Below, in pieces: positions 27,101-34,556 of a DNA stretch of 64,000 nt. This DNA is from Leptospira congkakensis (GTDB lineage Bacteria; Spirochaetota; Leptospiria; Leptospirales; Leptospiraceae): the NCBI RefSeq assembly GCF_004770265.1, contig NZ_RQGQ01000017.1, forward strand, positions 62,001-126,000. Direction: 5' to 3'. The notes beneath the pieces are model-generated. The model did no database searches, was not told the DNA's origin, and saw only the letters and a program-made list of their open reading frames with translations. Position 1 is the stretch's first letter. Every line of letters starts with the position of its first letter. The position numbers and the translations under genes were made by a program.

Positions 27101-27230
27101 ACCGAACAAATCGTACTTCAATAAATGGAATTAGGTTTTCTCTTTCTGATTCTTCTAGTTCTGCTAATAAATAATTATTGCGGAAAACCGTTCGGATTTT
27201 TTCAAGATTTCGCCTAACTTCCGATTGCAT
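24165..27230 (-). CDS. ABC exporter with two cNMP-binding-like domains and dead C39-like domain (B)
   Basis: This 1021-residue exporter has the same architecture as exporter A but clearly different sequence. A degenerate CNB-like domain lies at about 25-125. A second CNB domain (about 150-260) keeps the phosphate-cassette Glu219 and Arg228 (GEIAIF, then KRLASAVA). A C39-like domain (about 300-435) has Val314 where the catalytic Cys should be and His407 where the Asp of the DP motif should be. The ABC core is canonical: Walker A GRSGCGKST, signature LSGGQRQR, Walker B ILFLDEPTSALD and SHRL. Its ATG directly follows the stop of the nucleotidyltransferase-like/methyltransferase gene. It may pair with exporter A as a heterodimer or act as a separate pump. 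Confidence 0.88.
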   Translation of the reverse strand: MQSEVRRNLEKIRTVFRNNYLLAELEESERENLIPFIEVRFVRLGQNLIKANQMPEYIHFVLTGRFGMKQNKNESHFGRHTFVEVGESIGERITLTKTPSKHDYNALEPSIVLLLPTSRFLKLVESHPEIAEKAKHREEEQEKFYYVRKLSFFEELSPEEIKLILKSIQLVKVSQGDFIFAEGEDGDAAYIVRSGKIQIRTENPRKIISIMRSGDILGEIAIFKQQKRLASAVASEDSELYKIPGSVFRKVIGVEKGNKLEEIVQSRLLRYSTYKAKEKEENSIRPFVSKRFEFRKATQKLYIEQVTTDQITLVGLVCSELALRVFDKPLPNNWKIRIKNELTRNKVPGIFELAIELEKLGFLTKQLQLSSEPLIELENPVFITDEETVPCLLYLYEPELDAVLISHPIKGVYELSIKEFLKIWDGVILQFSPAPAALSADVSLISFFKELRMLFSPKKREIRWILVATVLSAFLTLSLPYLVRQVVDQVLVFSDRNFLFTLVFGVALAVLFQTLFSLFRNLIAIGLMQSLEYNYFVRFFQHILNLTLPEFRKFETGDFTQRLKENQRILEITQRSGLFLILDLVTLPIYLFILYRLDSSLTFVGLFFLIVYSLFVVRSSAKIKKLQKHSFESKKKTTSFFLSLFAGMPLIKSSAMESRYLSKGLNEIARTILTNLRVGKRVHVLELVSKFFEQMGLIAVITFGVSDVLGESLSLGSFLAFLVLYSLLMEPIVRLCHVYEDLSELRESRMRLTEIYSLPGEIISQRPFGELPRLSGKITLDHISFRYSETSLEILSDINLEIEAGEKIAIVGRSGCGKSTLMRILMGTLTPTKGKVFVDSFDLSTLDPEEVRIQFGAVEQHPILFSGSITENLSKKNPSLNQESLLAGAKLAMVDQFVERFPMKYETKIGESGIGLSGGQRQRLAIARALVTNPSILFLDEPTSALDSETESHIQSQWETVFQDRTVIQISHRLHSTVSADKIIVLDEGRIVEMGTHAELITTKGFYYHLFPTLSEGDKDV

Positions 27231-28841
27231 TTATTTTTCCGCTAAAATTAACATATGAGTGACAGGAAAATCCATGGGAACCAAATCTTCCTGTGATTTT
27301 GGAATGTCTTTTGATGATGTAAAAATTTTGGTTTTTCCCAAATATCGATTTTCGACCAACCATTCATTTCGATAGGAATGAGACTGGTGTGAAACTTGAA
27401 ACCCAACAGATTCCAAATGGGATTTCCAATCGCTAAAACTCCAAAAACAAAAGGACTCATGCATTTCACTTTCCCAGTTGTCGGTATAATCTTTTTTGGA
27501 GAGAAATTCACAAACATCGGCTAGTTTCATACGTAGGTATTCTATACCATCGACGAAAAAGACTTCAGTCCTAAGCAGATAACCTTCTTCCTTTCGAAAG
27601 TCGGATTGAAATCGGAAAAATCTTTCCTTTGTGGATAGGGAATCCAAATACTCTTTGAGATTGGGATAGGATTTTGGTTCTTCTCCCAAATTTGTTCCGT
27701 CCGTATCTTGAAACCAAACAAAAACTTCCCGATCCTTATCTTCTGGGCCAACTACATCTCGGTTGATCCAAACCCCACCCATGGTCAGTTCAAAATATCG
27801 ATTCTTTATGAACGAAAGAAGTTTCTCTCGATTTCCATAGGACTCAATTTCATGAGTGAGGGAAGAGGAATGGATGGTGTTCATCGTTCCCGCAGGGAAA
27901 ACAAGCCCACTGACTGCATTTTTCCGTAAGAAAAAAACATTCGGATTTGGGAATTCTCCGTTTTCTTTTCTCTGTTCACAAACTTGAAAAAGATGCCTTG
28001 CGATTTCCACTCCATAAAAATCGGACTCAAACAAGTTTGGTTTTTCAGAAGCTAATTTAATCCATGAACCAACAGCACAACCAATGTCACCAATCCGCCC
28101 GGGTAAAATATAGTTTTGTGTTTCATTAAACTTTAGTTCGGCGATTGCGTCCATCTCTCGGACATAAGTATTATAATCTCTAGACTCAGTAATATCTCCG
28201 TCTTCACCAATTAGTGAATCGGAAAACAACATTTGTATTTTATCCCAAACATTATATACATCCCACAAACGAACACTAGCCGGATCCATATAAGAAACCA
28301 AATCCACTTTTGTTTTTGGATTCATTTTCTCATTGGGTCCAGCCAAACCTTCCAAAATCTCCCAAGGGAGTTTTGTGTTAAATTTTTCTTCTCTACCAGG
28401 AACTCGTTCTACCGGAAGGATCGAAAATCCTAAATCGGAATACAAATTTGCAACTGGTGTAGAACAAAGCACAATGGTGTTCTTTGGAGTGAGAGAGAGT
28501 GACATTTCCGATTCTGCTTCAATTTTTTTGATTGTATACGAAGCAAAGTTAGGTGATTGACCTATATCATCAATAGGGATTACAAAAATGGGAATTTCTA
28601 GATCTCTAGAAAAATCCTGAATCATCATGGCACGTTTGTATAGAGGGAGAGGGTTTCTTCTTGTATTGTTATGATTGGCGGAAGTGACTACGAAGATGAT
28701 AGCAGTAGGGAATTCTGAAATTTGCAGAGGATTTCCCAAATGATCTTTTACTTCCGAGAGGCCATCCTTAACCAAACGGTTCAGGTATTCCTTTTGGTAC
28801 CGTGTCAGTAAATGATGACGACCCGGAAGTAATAAATACAT
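27231..28841 (-). CDS. Nucleotidyltransferase-like domain fused to SAM methyltransferase
   Basis: This 536-residue two-part protein opens with PGRHHLLTRYQKEYL. Later it has VTSANHNNTRRNPLP and YKRAMMIQDF, which recall the HxGH-family NMN adenylyltransferases (GRxxPxTxxH near the start and SA-x-x-x-T-x-x-NP-x-x-x-x-R-x-x-MI). The classical HxGH is changed, so catalysis is uncertain. The C-terminal half has a class I methyltransferase motif I (GDIGCAVGSW at 251-260) and a motif-II-like FYGVEIA. It begins 7 bases after the thiolase stop, and its own stop abuts the exporter B start with no gap, so it belongs to the same transcript. The substrate is not evident. Confidence 0.72.
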   Translation of the reverse strand: MYLLLPGRHHLLTRYQKEYLNRLVKDGLSEVKDHLGNPLQISEFPTAIIFVVTSANHNNTRRNPLPLYKRAMMIQDFSRDLEIPIFVIPIDDIGQSPNFASYTIKKIEAESEMSLSLTPKNTIVLCSTPVANLYSDLGFSILPVERVPGREEKFNTKLPWEILEGLAGPNEKMNPKTKVDLVSYMDPASVRLWDVYNVWDKIQMLFSDSLIGEDGDITESRDYNTYVREMDAIAELKFNETQNYILPGRIGDIGCAVGSWIKLASEKPNLFESDFYGVEIARHLFQVCEQRKENGEFPNPNVFFLRKNAVSGLVFPAGTMNTIHSSSLTHEIESYGNREKLLSFIKNRYFELTMGGVWINRDVVGPEDKDREVFVWFQDTDGTNLGEEPKSYPNLKEYLDSLSTKERFFRFQSDFRKEEGYLLRTEVFFVDGIEYLRMKLADVCEFLSKKDYTDNWESEMHESFCFWSFSDWKSHLESVGFQVSHQSHSYRNEWLVENRYLGKTKIFTSSKDIPKSQEDLVPMDFPVTHMLILAEK

Positions 28842-28848
28842 AGTAGTT

Positions 28849-30030
28849 TTAAGCTTTTGGATTTTCTAAAACGATTGCAATTCCTTGGCCACCACCAATA
28901 CAAAGTGAGGCGACACCGTATTTCACACCACGTCTTTGCATCTCTAGTGCCAATGTCAATGTGACACGACTTCCAGATGCTCCGAGTGGATGTCCAATCG
29001 CAACAGCCCCACCATTTACGTTTGTAATTTTAGGATCAAGACCCAATTCTTTTTGAACTGCTAAGTACTGTGCAGCAAATGCTTCATTGATTTCAAAAAG
29101 ACCAATGTCTTTCAAACTAAGTCCTGCTTTTTGTAAAGCAGCAGGGATTGCCACTGCCGGACCAATTCCCATCTTTGCTGGTTCACAACCTGCGTGACCC
29201 CATGATTTCACAATGGCCAATGGTTCCTTTCCTAATTTTTTTGCTTGGGATGCGGAAGCCACAATCAATGCAGCGGCACCATCATTGATACCAGATGCAT
29301 TTCCTGCGGTGACAGTTCCGTCTTTTTTGAAAGCAGGTTTTAAGTTTGCTAGTTTTGTAGCTCCCGCTTTTCCTTTGATGAATTCATCTTTATCAAAAAC
29401 TATAGGATTTTTTCCACTAACAGTAATGGTATGAATTTCATCTTTTAAAATTCCTTTGTTCGTAGCTTCTTCTGCTCTTTCTTGTGAAGTGGCTGCCCAA
29501 AGGTCTTGTTCTTCTCTGGAAATTTTGTATTGGTCCGCTAAATTTTCTGCAGTCATTCCCATCGGAAGTTCTACATACACGTCAGTTAAACCAGTTGCCA
29601 ATGAATCTTCGAATTCAGTATTTCCATAACGAACTCCGAACCTTGCGTTTCTTACCACATAAGGTGCGTTACTCATAGATTCCACACCACCAGCAAGAAC
29701 GGTATGTGCTTCACCTAACATAATTTTTTTGGCAGCTTGGATGACAGCTTCCATTCCAGAACCACAAAGCCTGTTGAGTGTGAGTGCAGGGCTCGCAATC
29801 GGAACTCCTGATTTCAAACCAATATGTCGTGCTAAATAGATTCCGTCTTTGCCTGTAGGGATAACGTTTCCAAAAATACTTTCTTCAATGAGGGAAGGAT
29901 CCACGCCAGTCTTTTGAAGTGTCGCTTTTGAAACTTCGACTCCGAGGTCTACGGCACTCAAATCTTTGAGAGTTCCGCCAAAACTACCGAATGCGGATCT
30001 AAGTCCGCCCAAAATGTAAACTTGTTCCAT
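28849..30030 (-). CDS. Acetyl-CoA acetyltransferase (thiolase)
   Basis: This 393-residue thiolase has the acyl-accepting Cys in [11 protein letters not shown] (about residue 88), the His in [14 protein letters not shown] (about 349) and the second Cys in CIGGGQG (about 379). It condenses two acetyl-CoA or cleaves acetoacetyl-CoA/3-ketoacyl-CoA. Length and all catalytic motifs are typical. It is the first gene of the minus-strand run and is separated by only 7 bases from the nucleotidyltransferase-methyltransferase gene. That makes cotranscription with the export system plausible although no functional link is obvious. Confidence 0.93.
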   Translation of the reverse strand: MEQVYILGGLRSAFGSFGGTLKDLSAVDLGVEVSKATLQKTGVDPSLIEESIFGNVIPTGKDGIYLARHIGLKSGVPIASPALTLNRLCGSGMEAVIQAAKKIMLGEAHTVLAGGVESMSNAPYVVRNARFGVRYGNTEFEDSLATGLTDVYVELPMGMTAENLADQYKISREEQDLWAATSQERAEEATNKGILKDEIHTITVSGKNPIVFDKDEFIKGKAGATKLANLKPAFKKDGTVTAGNASGINDGAAALIVASASQAKKLGKEPLAIVKSWGHAGCEPAKMGIGPAVAIPAALQKAGLSLKDIGLFEINEAFAAQYLAVQKELGLDPKITNVNGGAVAIGHPLGASGSRVTLTLALEMQRRGVKYGVASLCIGGGQGIAIVLENPKA

Positions 30031-30085
30031 AGATACCAGGAATGGCCAAATTTAGTCACCTGTCAGCTAAGAATTGAAATTTCAC

Positions 30086-30113
30086 TTGAAAGAGAATCCG
30101 GTATCGTTACACT
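30086..30113 (+). promoter_or_regulatory. Candidate sigma-70 promoter for the GT-B-like gene
   Basis: TTGAAA at 30086-30091 and TACACT at 30108-30113 are separated by 16 bases. The predicted transcript would begin almost at the ATG at 30120, implying a leaderless message, and no ribosome site is visible before that ATG. The -10 match is only moderate. The divergent thiolase gene begins at 30030. Confidence 0.3.
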
Positions 30114-30119
30114 TCCTGC

Positions 30120-31517
30120 ATGAATCGAGAACCCATGTTCGGCCTGGAAACCGGTTTTTTATCCAAACAAACAGCGAGTCTCATTCGTGGGATCCTCCAA
30201 AAAAGGTATTCTATCGGCAAATCTTCCGTTTCTTTGTATTCCTCGCCATCTGAGTTGTATCCTGGATTAGAACTCATTTCCGACAAAGGCACAAGTCCCA
30301 TCCAAAAACGATTGGTGGTCGGTAGCATTCGTATGGGTTACGGCCACCACAGGATGGCACTTTCTCTATATTCCCATTCTTTAAAAAAACAAATCCCCAC
30401 ATACCTTCACGATCTATTGGCAATCAATTCTCCAGAAGCCACTGCCATTGCAGACATTGATTCTGGTTATAGTTATTTCTCAAGACTCAGTTCAGAAATT
30501 GGCGGGCCTGTGGAATGGTTGTGGGGTCTGCTTATGTCACAGGGAAATTTAACCTCATTAGAACTCTCTTGTCAATTAGCGGAGCTTTATAAGGGACTTA
30601 TGAATGGAATTCCCACTGACTCTCCTGTGATCACAACATATCCGTTAAATGGTCAAATATCCGTAGCATCTGGATTTCAAAAAACAATCCATCTAATTTG
30701 TGATAACTACCCGCAATATTATTTATTAGTACCGGGAGCATTAAACTTAGTACAAACTCCTTCTGCTTACACAAAGTTTTTACAGATGGGTGTTCCGAAA
30801 GAAAACATTGCCGTTGCAGGACACTGGGTTTCTGAAGATGTTCTATCGAATGCTGTCACCGATTGTGAAAATCGAGTTCGTAGGATTGATGCAAAAAAAT
30901 GTAGAAGGTTTCTCATTCCGATTGGTGGAGCAGGAGCACAAAAAGGTTATGTATTAGATTTAATTCGTTTGAGTAAAAAGAATCTACAAAATAAAAAAGC
31001 TGTTTTTTGGATCAACACGGGTGATCATTCCAAAATTCTCAAATCCATTGAAGAATATTTAATTCTACAAAAAATTCCTTATTTATCCATCAACACTTGG
31101 GAAGATTTAATTCATTTCATCCAACGCCATCCTCTTCGTTCGGAAGATAATGAAAACAATCCACCAGTGGTTTTGTTTCATTTTCCATCGCATACAGAAG
31201 CATTTTCTGCCACTGACAAACTCATCCGTATCGCAGATGTCCTTGTCACAAAACCTTCTGAACTTGCATTCTATCCTGTGCCGAAACTATTCATTCGTAG
31301 AGTGGGTGATCATGAAGCAGCGTCTGTGCTTCGATCCTTAGAACTGGGAGAAGGCACGGTGGAATGTCGTGAAGTGATCCATGCCAAAGAACTAATCCAA
31401 ATATTTACAGATTCAGACGATTTGTTACTTCGAATGAACGAATCAGTCATAAAAAATATTGTAGAGGGAGTCTATAACGGTAGTAAGACGGCCGTGGAAA
31501 TGGCGACCGCAAACTAA
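30120..31517 (+). CDS. GT-B-like protein, possibly a glycosyltransferase
   Basis: This 465-residue soluble protein contains SIRMGYGHHRMALSLYSHSL (about 66-85), which resembles the glycine-rich acceptor loop of MGDG synthase and MurG-like GT-B enzymes. A second half has LIPIGGAGAQKG (about 265) and a late segment (VLVTKPSELAFYPVPKLFI) like the donor-binding part of GT-B folds. No strict UDP-sugar signature was seen, so the activity is tentative. The start at 30120 has no ribosome site; an in-frame ATG at 30135 is an alternative. It is monocistronic and transcribed away from the thiolase gene. Confidence 0.6.
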   Translation: MNREPMFGLETGFLSKQTASLIRGILQKRYSIGKSSVSLYSSPSELYPGLELISDKGTSPIQKRLVVGSIRMGYGHHRMALSLYSHSLKKQIPTYLHDLLAINSPEATAIADIDSGYSYFSRLSSEIGGPVEWLWGLLMSQGNLTSLELSCQLAELYKGLMNGIPTDSPVITTYPLNGQISVASGFQKTIHLICDNYPQYYLLVPGALNLVQTPSAYTKFLQMGVPKENIAVAGHWVSEDVLSNAVTDCENRVRRIDAKKCRRFLIPIGGAGAQKGYVLDLIRLSKKNLQNKKAVFWINTGDHSKILKSIEEYLILQKIPYLSINTWEDLIHFIQRHPLRSEDNENNPPVVLFHFPSHTEAFSATDKLIRIADVLVTKPSELAFYPVPKLFIRRVGDHEAASVLRSLELGEGTVECREVIHAKELIQIFTDSDDLLLRMNESVIKNIVEGVYNGSKTAVEMATAN

Positions 31518-31523
31518 TGGATT

Positions 31524-31871
31524 TTATTTAGAAAACTTTTTTTCTAATTCTTGTCTGGTGGATTCCCAGATAGCGGCAATTTTGTTCCCTTCTTCCACAG
31601 CGGAATCAATCTCACCTGTTTTGGCAAAACCTTCAGCTTTGACCACAACCTCAGAAAGTGCTGCCAAACCAAAATTAGCAGCCACACCTTTGATTTGGTG
31701 TAACTCCGCCTGCAATTCCTTGGGTTCTTTGGAGACAAGAAGCCTACCTAAATTTTCAACCCGAGTTGCCATATTTTCTAAAAGAGAGGTCATCATCTCT
31801 TTTAACCAAGCCTGGTCTTCCGGATCGTTTATATCCACTAAAGACTCTATTCGAGACCAATCTATTAGCAA
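31524..31871 (-). CDS. Histidine phosphotransfer (Hpt) domain protein
   Basis: This protein of about 115 residues has the Hpt four-helix pattern. The phosphorylatable His lies in ELHQIKGVAANFGLAAL (consensus H-x-L-K-G-x-x). Hpt proteins shuttle phosphate between hybrid histidine kinases and response regulators; the partners are not in this window. The TTG at 31871 is chosen because GGAAGG stands 6 bases upstream. A longer frame from 31889 would place that ribosome site inside the coding sequence. It faces the GT-B-like gene with 6 bases between stops. Confidence 0.82.
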   Translation of the reverse strand: MLIDWSRIESLVDINDPEDQAWLKEMMTSLLENMATRVENLGRLLVSKEPKELQAELHQIKGVAANFGLAALSEVVVKAEGFAKTGEIDSAVEEGNKIAAIWESTRQELEKKFSK

Positions 31872-31975
31872 GTTACACCTTCCTACCAAAAGTAAACAGA
31901 CTCTTAAAAGCGTGTAAATTACATTTTAAAAAATCATTTCCATGGCTTCGGAATCGTATTTTTTTGTAAAACACT

Positions 31976-32782
31976 ATGAAAATTCACCCCACTGCCATCA
32001 TCGATCCGAAGGCGGAACTCCATGAGTCCGTAGAAGTAGGACCTTTTTGTATCATTGAAAAAGATGTCAAAATCGGCGAAGGAACCGTCATTGAATCCCA
32101 TGTCAAAATCCTATCGGGAACTCGGATTGGTAAGTTCAACAAACTCTCTTCAGGGGGAAGTTACGGCGGATTACCACAAGATTTAGCCTTCAAACCGGAA
32201 ACTAAGACCTATTTGGAAATTGGTGACCACAATATCATTCGAGAAAACATAATCTTCCATCGAGGAACCGTAGAAGGAAAAGCTACAACCATCGGGAACC
32301 ATAACTATCTAATGGGGAATGTTCATATAGCCCATGATGTGATCGTTGGTGACCACAACATTATGGTACAAAACACGATGCTTGCAGGTCACGTTGTGAT
32401 TGGTGATAAAGTTTTTATCTCCGGTTCTGTCGGAGTCCACCAATTTGTACGTGTTTCTGATTATGCAATGTTAGCAGGACTCACTAAAGTAGTCAAAGAT
32501 GTTCCTCCTTACGCAACTGTCGATGGACATCCTGGGGCAGTAGTGAGTTTGAACGTTGTGGGTATGAAACGAGCTGGAATTTCTGCCGATGTTCGTTTAG
32601 CAATCAAACGAGTTTATAAAGTCATTTACCATAGTGGATTCAACACCAAACAAGCGCTTGTTGAACTAAAAAAGGATCCAAATCCTGCACCAGAAGTCCA
32701 AAAAATTATCGCATTCTTTGAATCAAGCAAACGTGGTGTTGTCGATCATCGATTTGTATCTGGTGGATCTGACGAAGAATGA
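31976..32782 (+). CDS. lpxA: Acyl-ACP:UDP-sugar O/N-acyltransferase LpxA
   Basis: This 268-residue trimeric left-handed beta-helix enzyme catalyses the first step of lipid A synthesis. Hexapeptide repeats run from about residue 5 to 185 (for example HPTAIIDPKAELHESVEVGP). The catalytic-His block HIAHDVIVGDHNIM is present at about 120, and a helical C-terminal region (GISADVRLAIKRVYK) follows. Leptospiral LpxA is known to use a diamino-sugar acceptor rather than UDP-GlcNAc, but acceptor choice cannot be read here. The stop overlaps the galE start by 4 bases. Confidence 0.95.
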   Translation: MKIHPTAIIDPKAELHESVEVGPFCIIEKDVKIGEGTVIESHVKILSGTRIGKFNKLSSGGSYGGLPQDLAFKPETKTYLEIGDHNIIRENIIFHRGTVEGKATTIGNHNYLMGNVHIAHDVIVGDHNIMVQNTMLAGHVVIGDKVFISGSVGVHQFVRVSDYAMLAGLTKVVKDVPPYATVDGHPGAVVSLNVVGMKRAGISADVRLAIKRVYKVIYHSGFNTKQALVELKKDPNPAPEVQKIIAFFESSKRGVVDHRFVSGGSDEE

Positions 32783-33747
32783 GAGTTCTCGTTACCGGGG
32801 GAGCCGGTTACATTGGAAGTCATATTGTTTTAGAACTAATGGAACTTGGTCATGAGATCCTAGTTGTGGATGATATGGAAAAAGGAAACGAAGCCAATTT
32901 GTTTCCTGGAAATGAATTCATCAAAGGTGAAATCCAAAATCCTGAAATTTTAAAACAGGCATTTACAAAAAAAATAGATGCAGTGTTTCACTTTGCGGCT
33001 TGGAAGGCAGCAGGTGAATCCATGACAGATCCACTTAAGTATACGATAAACAATTTAAATGGAACCTTTACTTTATTAGATGCAATGGTAAATTACGGTT
33101 GTCAGTATTTTGTTTTTTCTTCATCAGCAGCTGTTTATGGAGCACCTAAATACCTTCCTATCGATGAAAAACATCCTTTGAATCCAGAGAACTACTATGG
33201 ATACACAAAGTTATGTATTGAAGAAAACTTGGAATGGTTTGATAAGTTAAAAGGTTTAAAATCAGCAAGATTACGCTATTTTAATGCCGCAGGTTATGAT
33301 CCAAAAGGTAGAATCAAAGGAATTGAAAAAACTCCTGCGAATTTATTACCCATCATCATGGAAGCGGCTTCTGGAATTCGAAACGGTTATGAAATCTTTG
33401 GAACCGATTACGAAACAGAAGATGGAACTTGTGTTCGTGACTACGTCCACGTTTCCGATTTAGCCAAGGCTCATGTTTTAGCTCTGAACTATATCATGAC
33501 GAAAAATCAAAGTTTAACGGTGAATTTAGGATCGGAAGCTGGGTATTCAGTCAAAGAGATGGCAGATCTTTCTGAAAAAGTAGTTGGAAAAACCATTTCC
33601 CACAAAACAGGTCCTAGGCGAGCGGGTGATCCTGCAAAACTATTGGCATCCTCTGCAAAAGCGAGAGAACTTTTGAACTGGAAACCAATTTACAGTGATG
33701 CAGAAACTTTACTTTCTAGTATGTGGAGTCGCTACAAAACCCTATAA
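32779..33747 (+). CDS. galE: UDP-glucose 4-epimerase family protein
   Basis: This 322-residue SDR enzyme has the NAD-binding GGAGYIGS motif at residues 7-14, the HFAAWKAAGES strand, the catalytic SSSAAVYG Ser and the YGYTK Tyr-x3-Lys pair. DGTCVRDYVHVSDLA is the GalE-specific block that binds the UDP-sugar. It interconverts UDP-glucose and UDP-galactose or the N-acetyl forms, feeding polysaccharide synthesis. It overlaps lpxA upstream and the convergent peptidase gene by 6 bases downstream. Confidence 0.93.
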   Translation: MRVLVTGGAGYIGSHIVLELMELGHEILVVDDMEKGNEANLFPGNEFIKGEIQNPEILKQAFTKKIDAVFHFAAWKAAGESMTDPLKYTINNLNGTFTLLDAMVNYGCQYFVFSSSAAVYGAPKYLPIDEKHPLNPENYYGYTKLCIEENLEWFDKLKGLKSARLRYFNAAGYDPKGRIKGIEKTPANLLPIIMEAASGIRNGYEIFGTDYETEDGTCVRDYVHVSDLAKAHVLALNYIMTKNQSLTVNLGSEAGYSVKEMADLSEKVVGKTISHKTGPRRAGDPAKLLASSAKARELLNWKPIYSDAETLLSSMWSRYKTL

Positions 33748-34542
33748 CGAAGGGTTTTGAATTTTTTCACAATCCGGGTTTATGGAACGAACATAGTCCA
33801 AAGCCCGGTTTCCTAAAACATCAGCACCTAAAAAACTTCCTGTTAATTGGATCTCCCCTGATTCAAATCCTTTTACCCATTCTTTGGTGAGTTGGTTGGA
33901 AATGGGAGCATAAGACCAATGCCATTTTTCTTCTTGGTATCCTTTGTTATTTCTTGTCGATAAACGACTGTAAGGTTGGCAGAATCCATACTTAGATGCA
34001 TTTTCTTTTAACCAATCGTAAAGGATTTTCCCTTTTCCATTTTCCTCGAAGTAACCATTGTCCAATGCATTGATATCAAAATCGGTTCCCCAGTGGTGGC
34101 GAGAAGTTCCAGGAGCACTAGAAAATTCTAAAATCAAACTAGTGATTTCTTCTGGAGTTTTTCCTTTGATGGGTATCCGCATGGCTTTTTTACCAGTAAA
34201 CTTAGACTCCCAAATTCCTTTTTGGTGCGTAAAATTACGAAAGGAAGAAACCAAAAAGATATGTTGTTTGTAAGAACTTGGTTTGGAATCTTCAAAATCA
34301 TTTATCATTTGGTGAAGGGCTTTTTTGACATCAGGACGGAGAAAATGTTCTTTTTCATTTTCTTCTAAGATAACAGGTGCTAATGGACCTGGTGAATTAA
34401 ATTTTCCGGTCAAATAGGATTTTTTTTCGATTCCTAAATACAAATCTGTTTTGTTCGGTTTGACTGGCTTTTCTCCGCAAACTAAAAATAAAGAAACCAA
34501 TAAGAAGAATAGATACTTAGTTTGGAACATAGTTAAGTTCAT
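33742..34542 (-). CDS. VanY-like D-Ala-D-Ala carboxypeptidase (M15B), lipoprotein
   Basis: This 266-residue protein has a hydrophobic N-terminus ending in LVCGEK (Cys22), which suggests lipid anchoring. The zinc peptidase motifs are present: SRHHWGTDFDI (the His-x-x-x-x-x-x-Asp pair, about residue 154-161) and EKWHWSY (the third ligand and catalytic Glu region, about 208). M15B enzymes trim D-Ala-D-Ala from peptidoglycan stems. It lies 14 bases after recG and is the last gene of that minus-strand run. Confidence 0.88.
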   Translation of the reverse strand: MNLTMFQTKYLFFLLVSLFLVCGEKPVKPNKTDLYLGIEKKSYLTGKFNSPGPLAPVILEENEKEHFLRPDVKKALHQMINDFEDSKPSSYKQHIFLVSSFRNFTHQKGIWESKFTGKKAMRIPIKGKTPEEITSLILEFSSAPGTSRHHWGTDFDINALDNGYFEENGKGKILYDWLKENASKYGFCQPYSRLSTRNNKGYQEEKWHWSYAPISNQLTKEWVKGFESGEIQLTGSFLGADVLGNRALDYVRSINPDCEKIQNPSL

Positions 34543-34556
34543 TAAAAATTTTAGGA

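Noticed and set aside
23069..27230. Possible leader-peptide or RTX substrate genes near the exporters
   Set aside because: No small frame with a double-Gly leader or Asp/Gly-rich calcium repeats was seen on either strand between or beside the genes; all extra frames are shadows.
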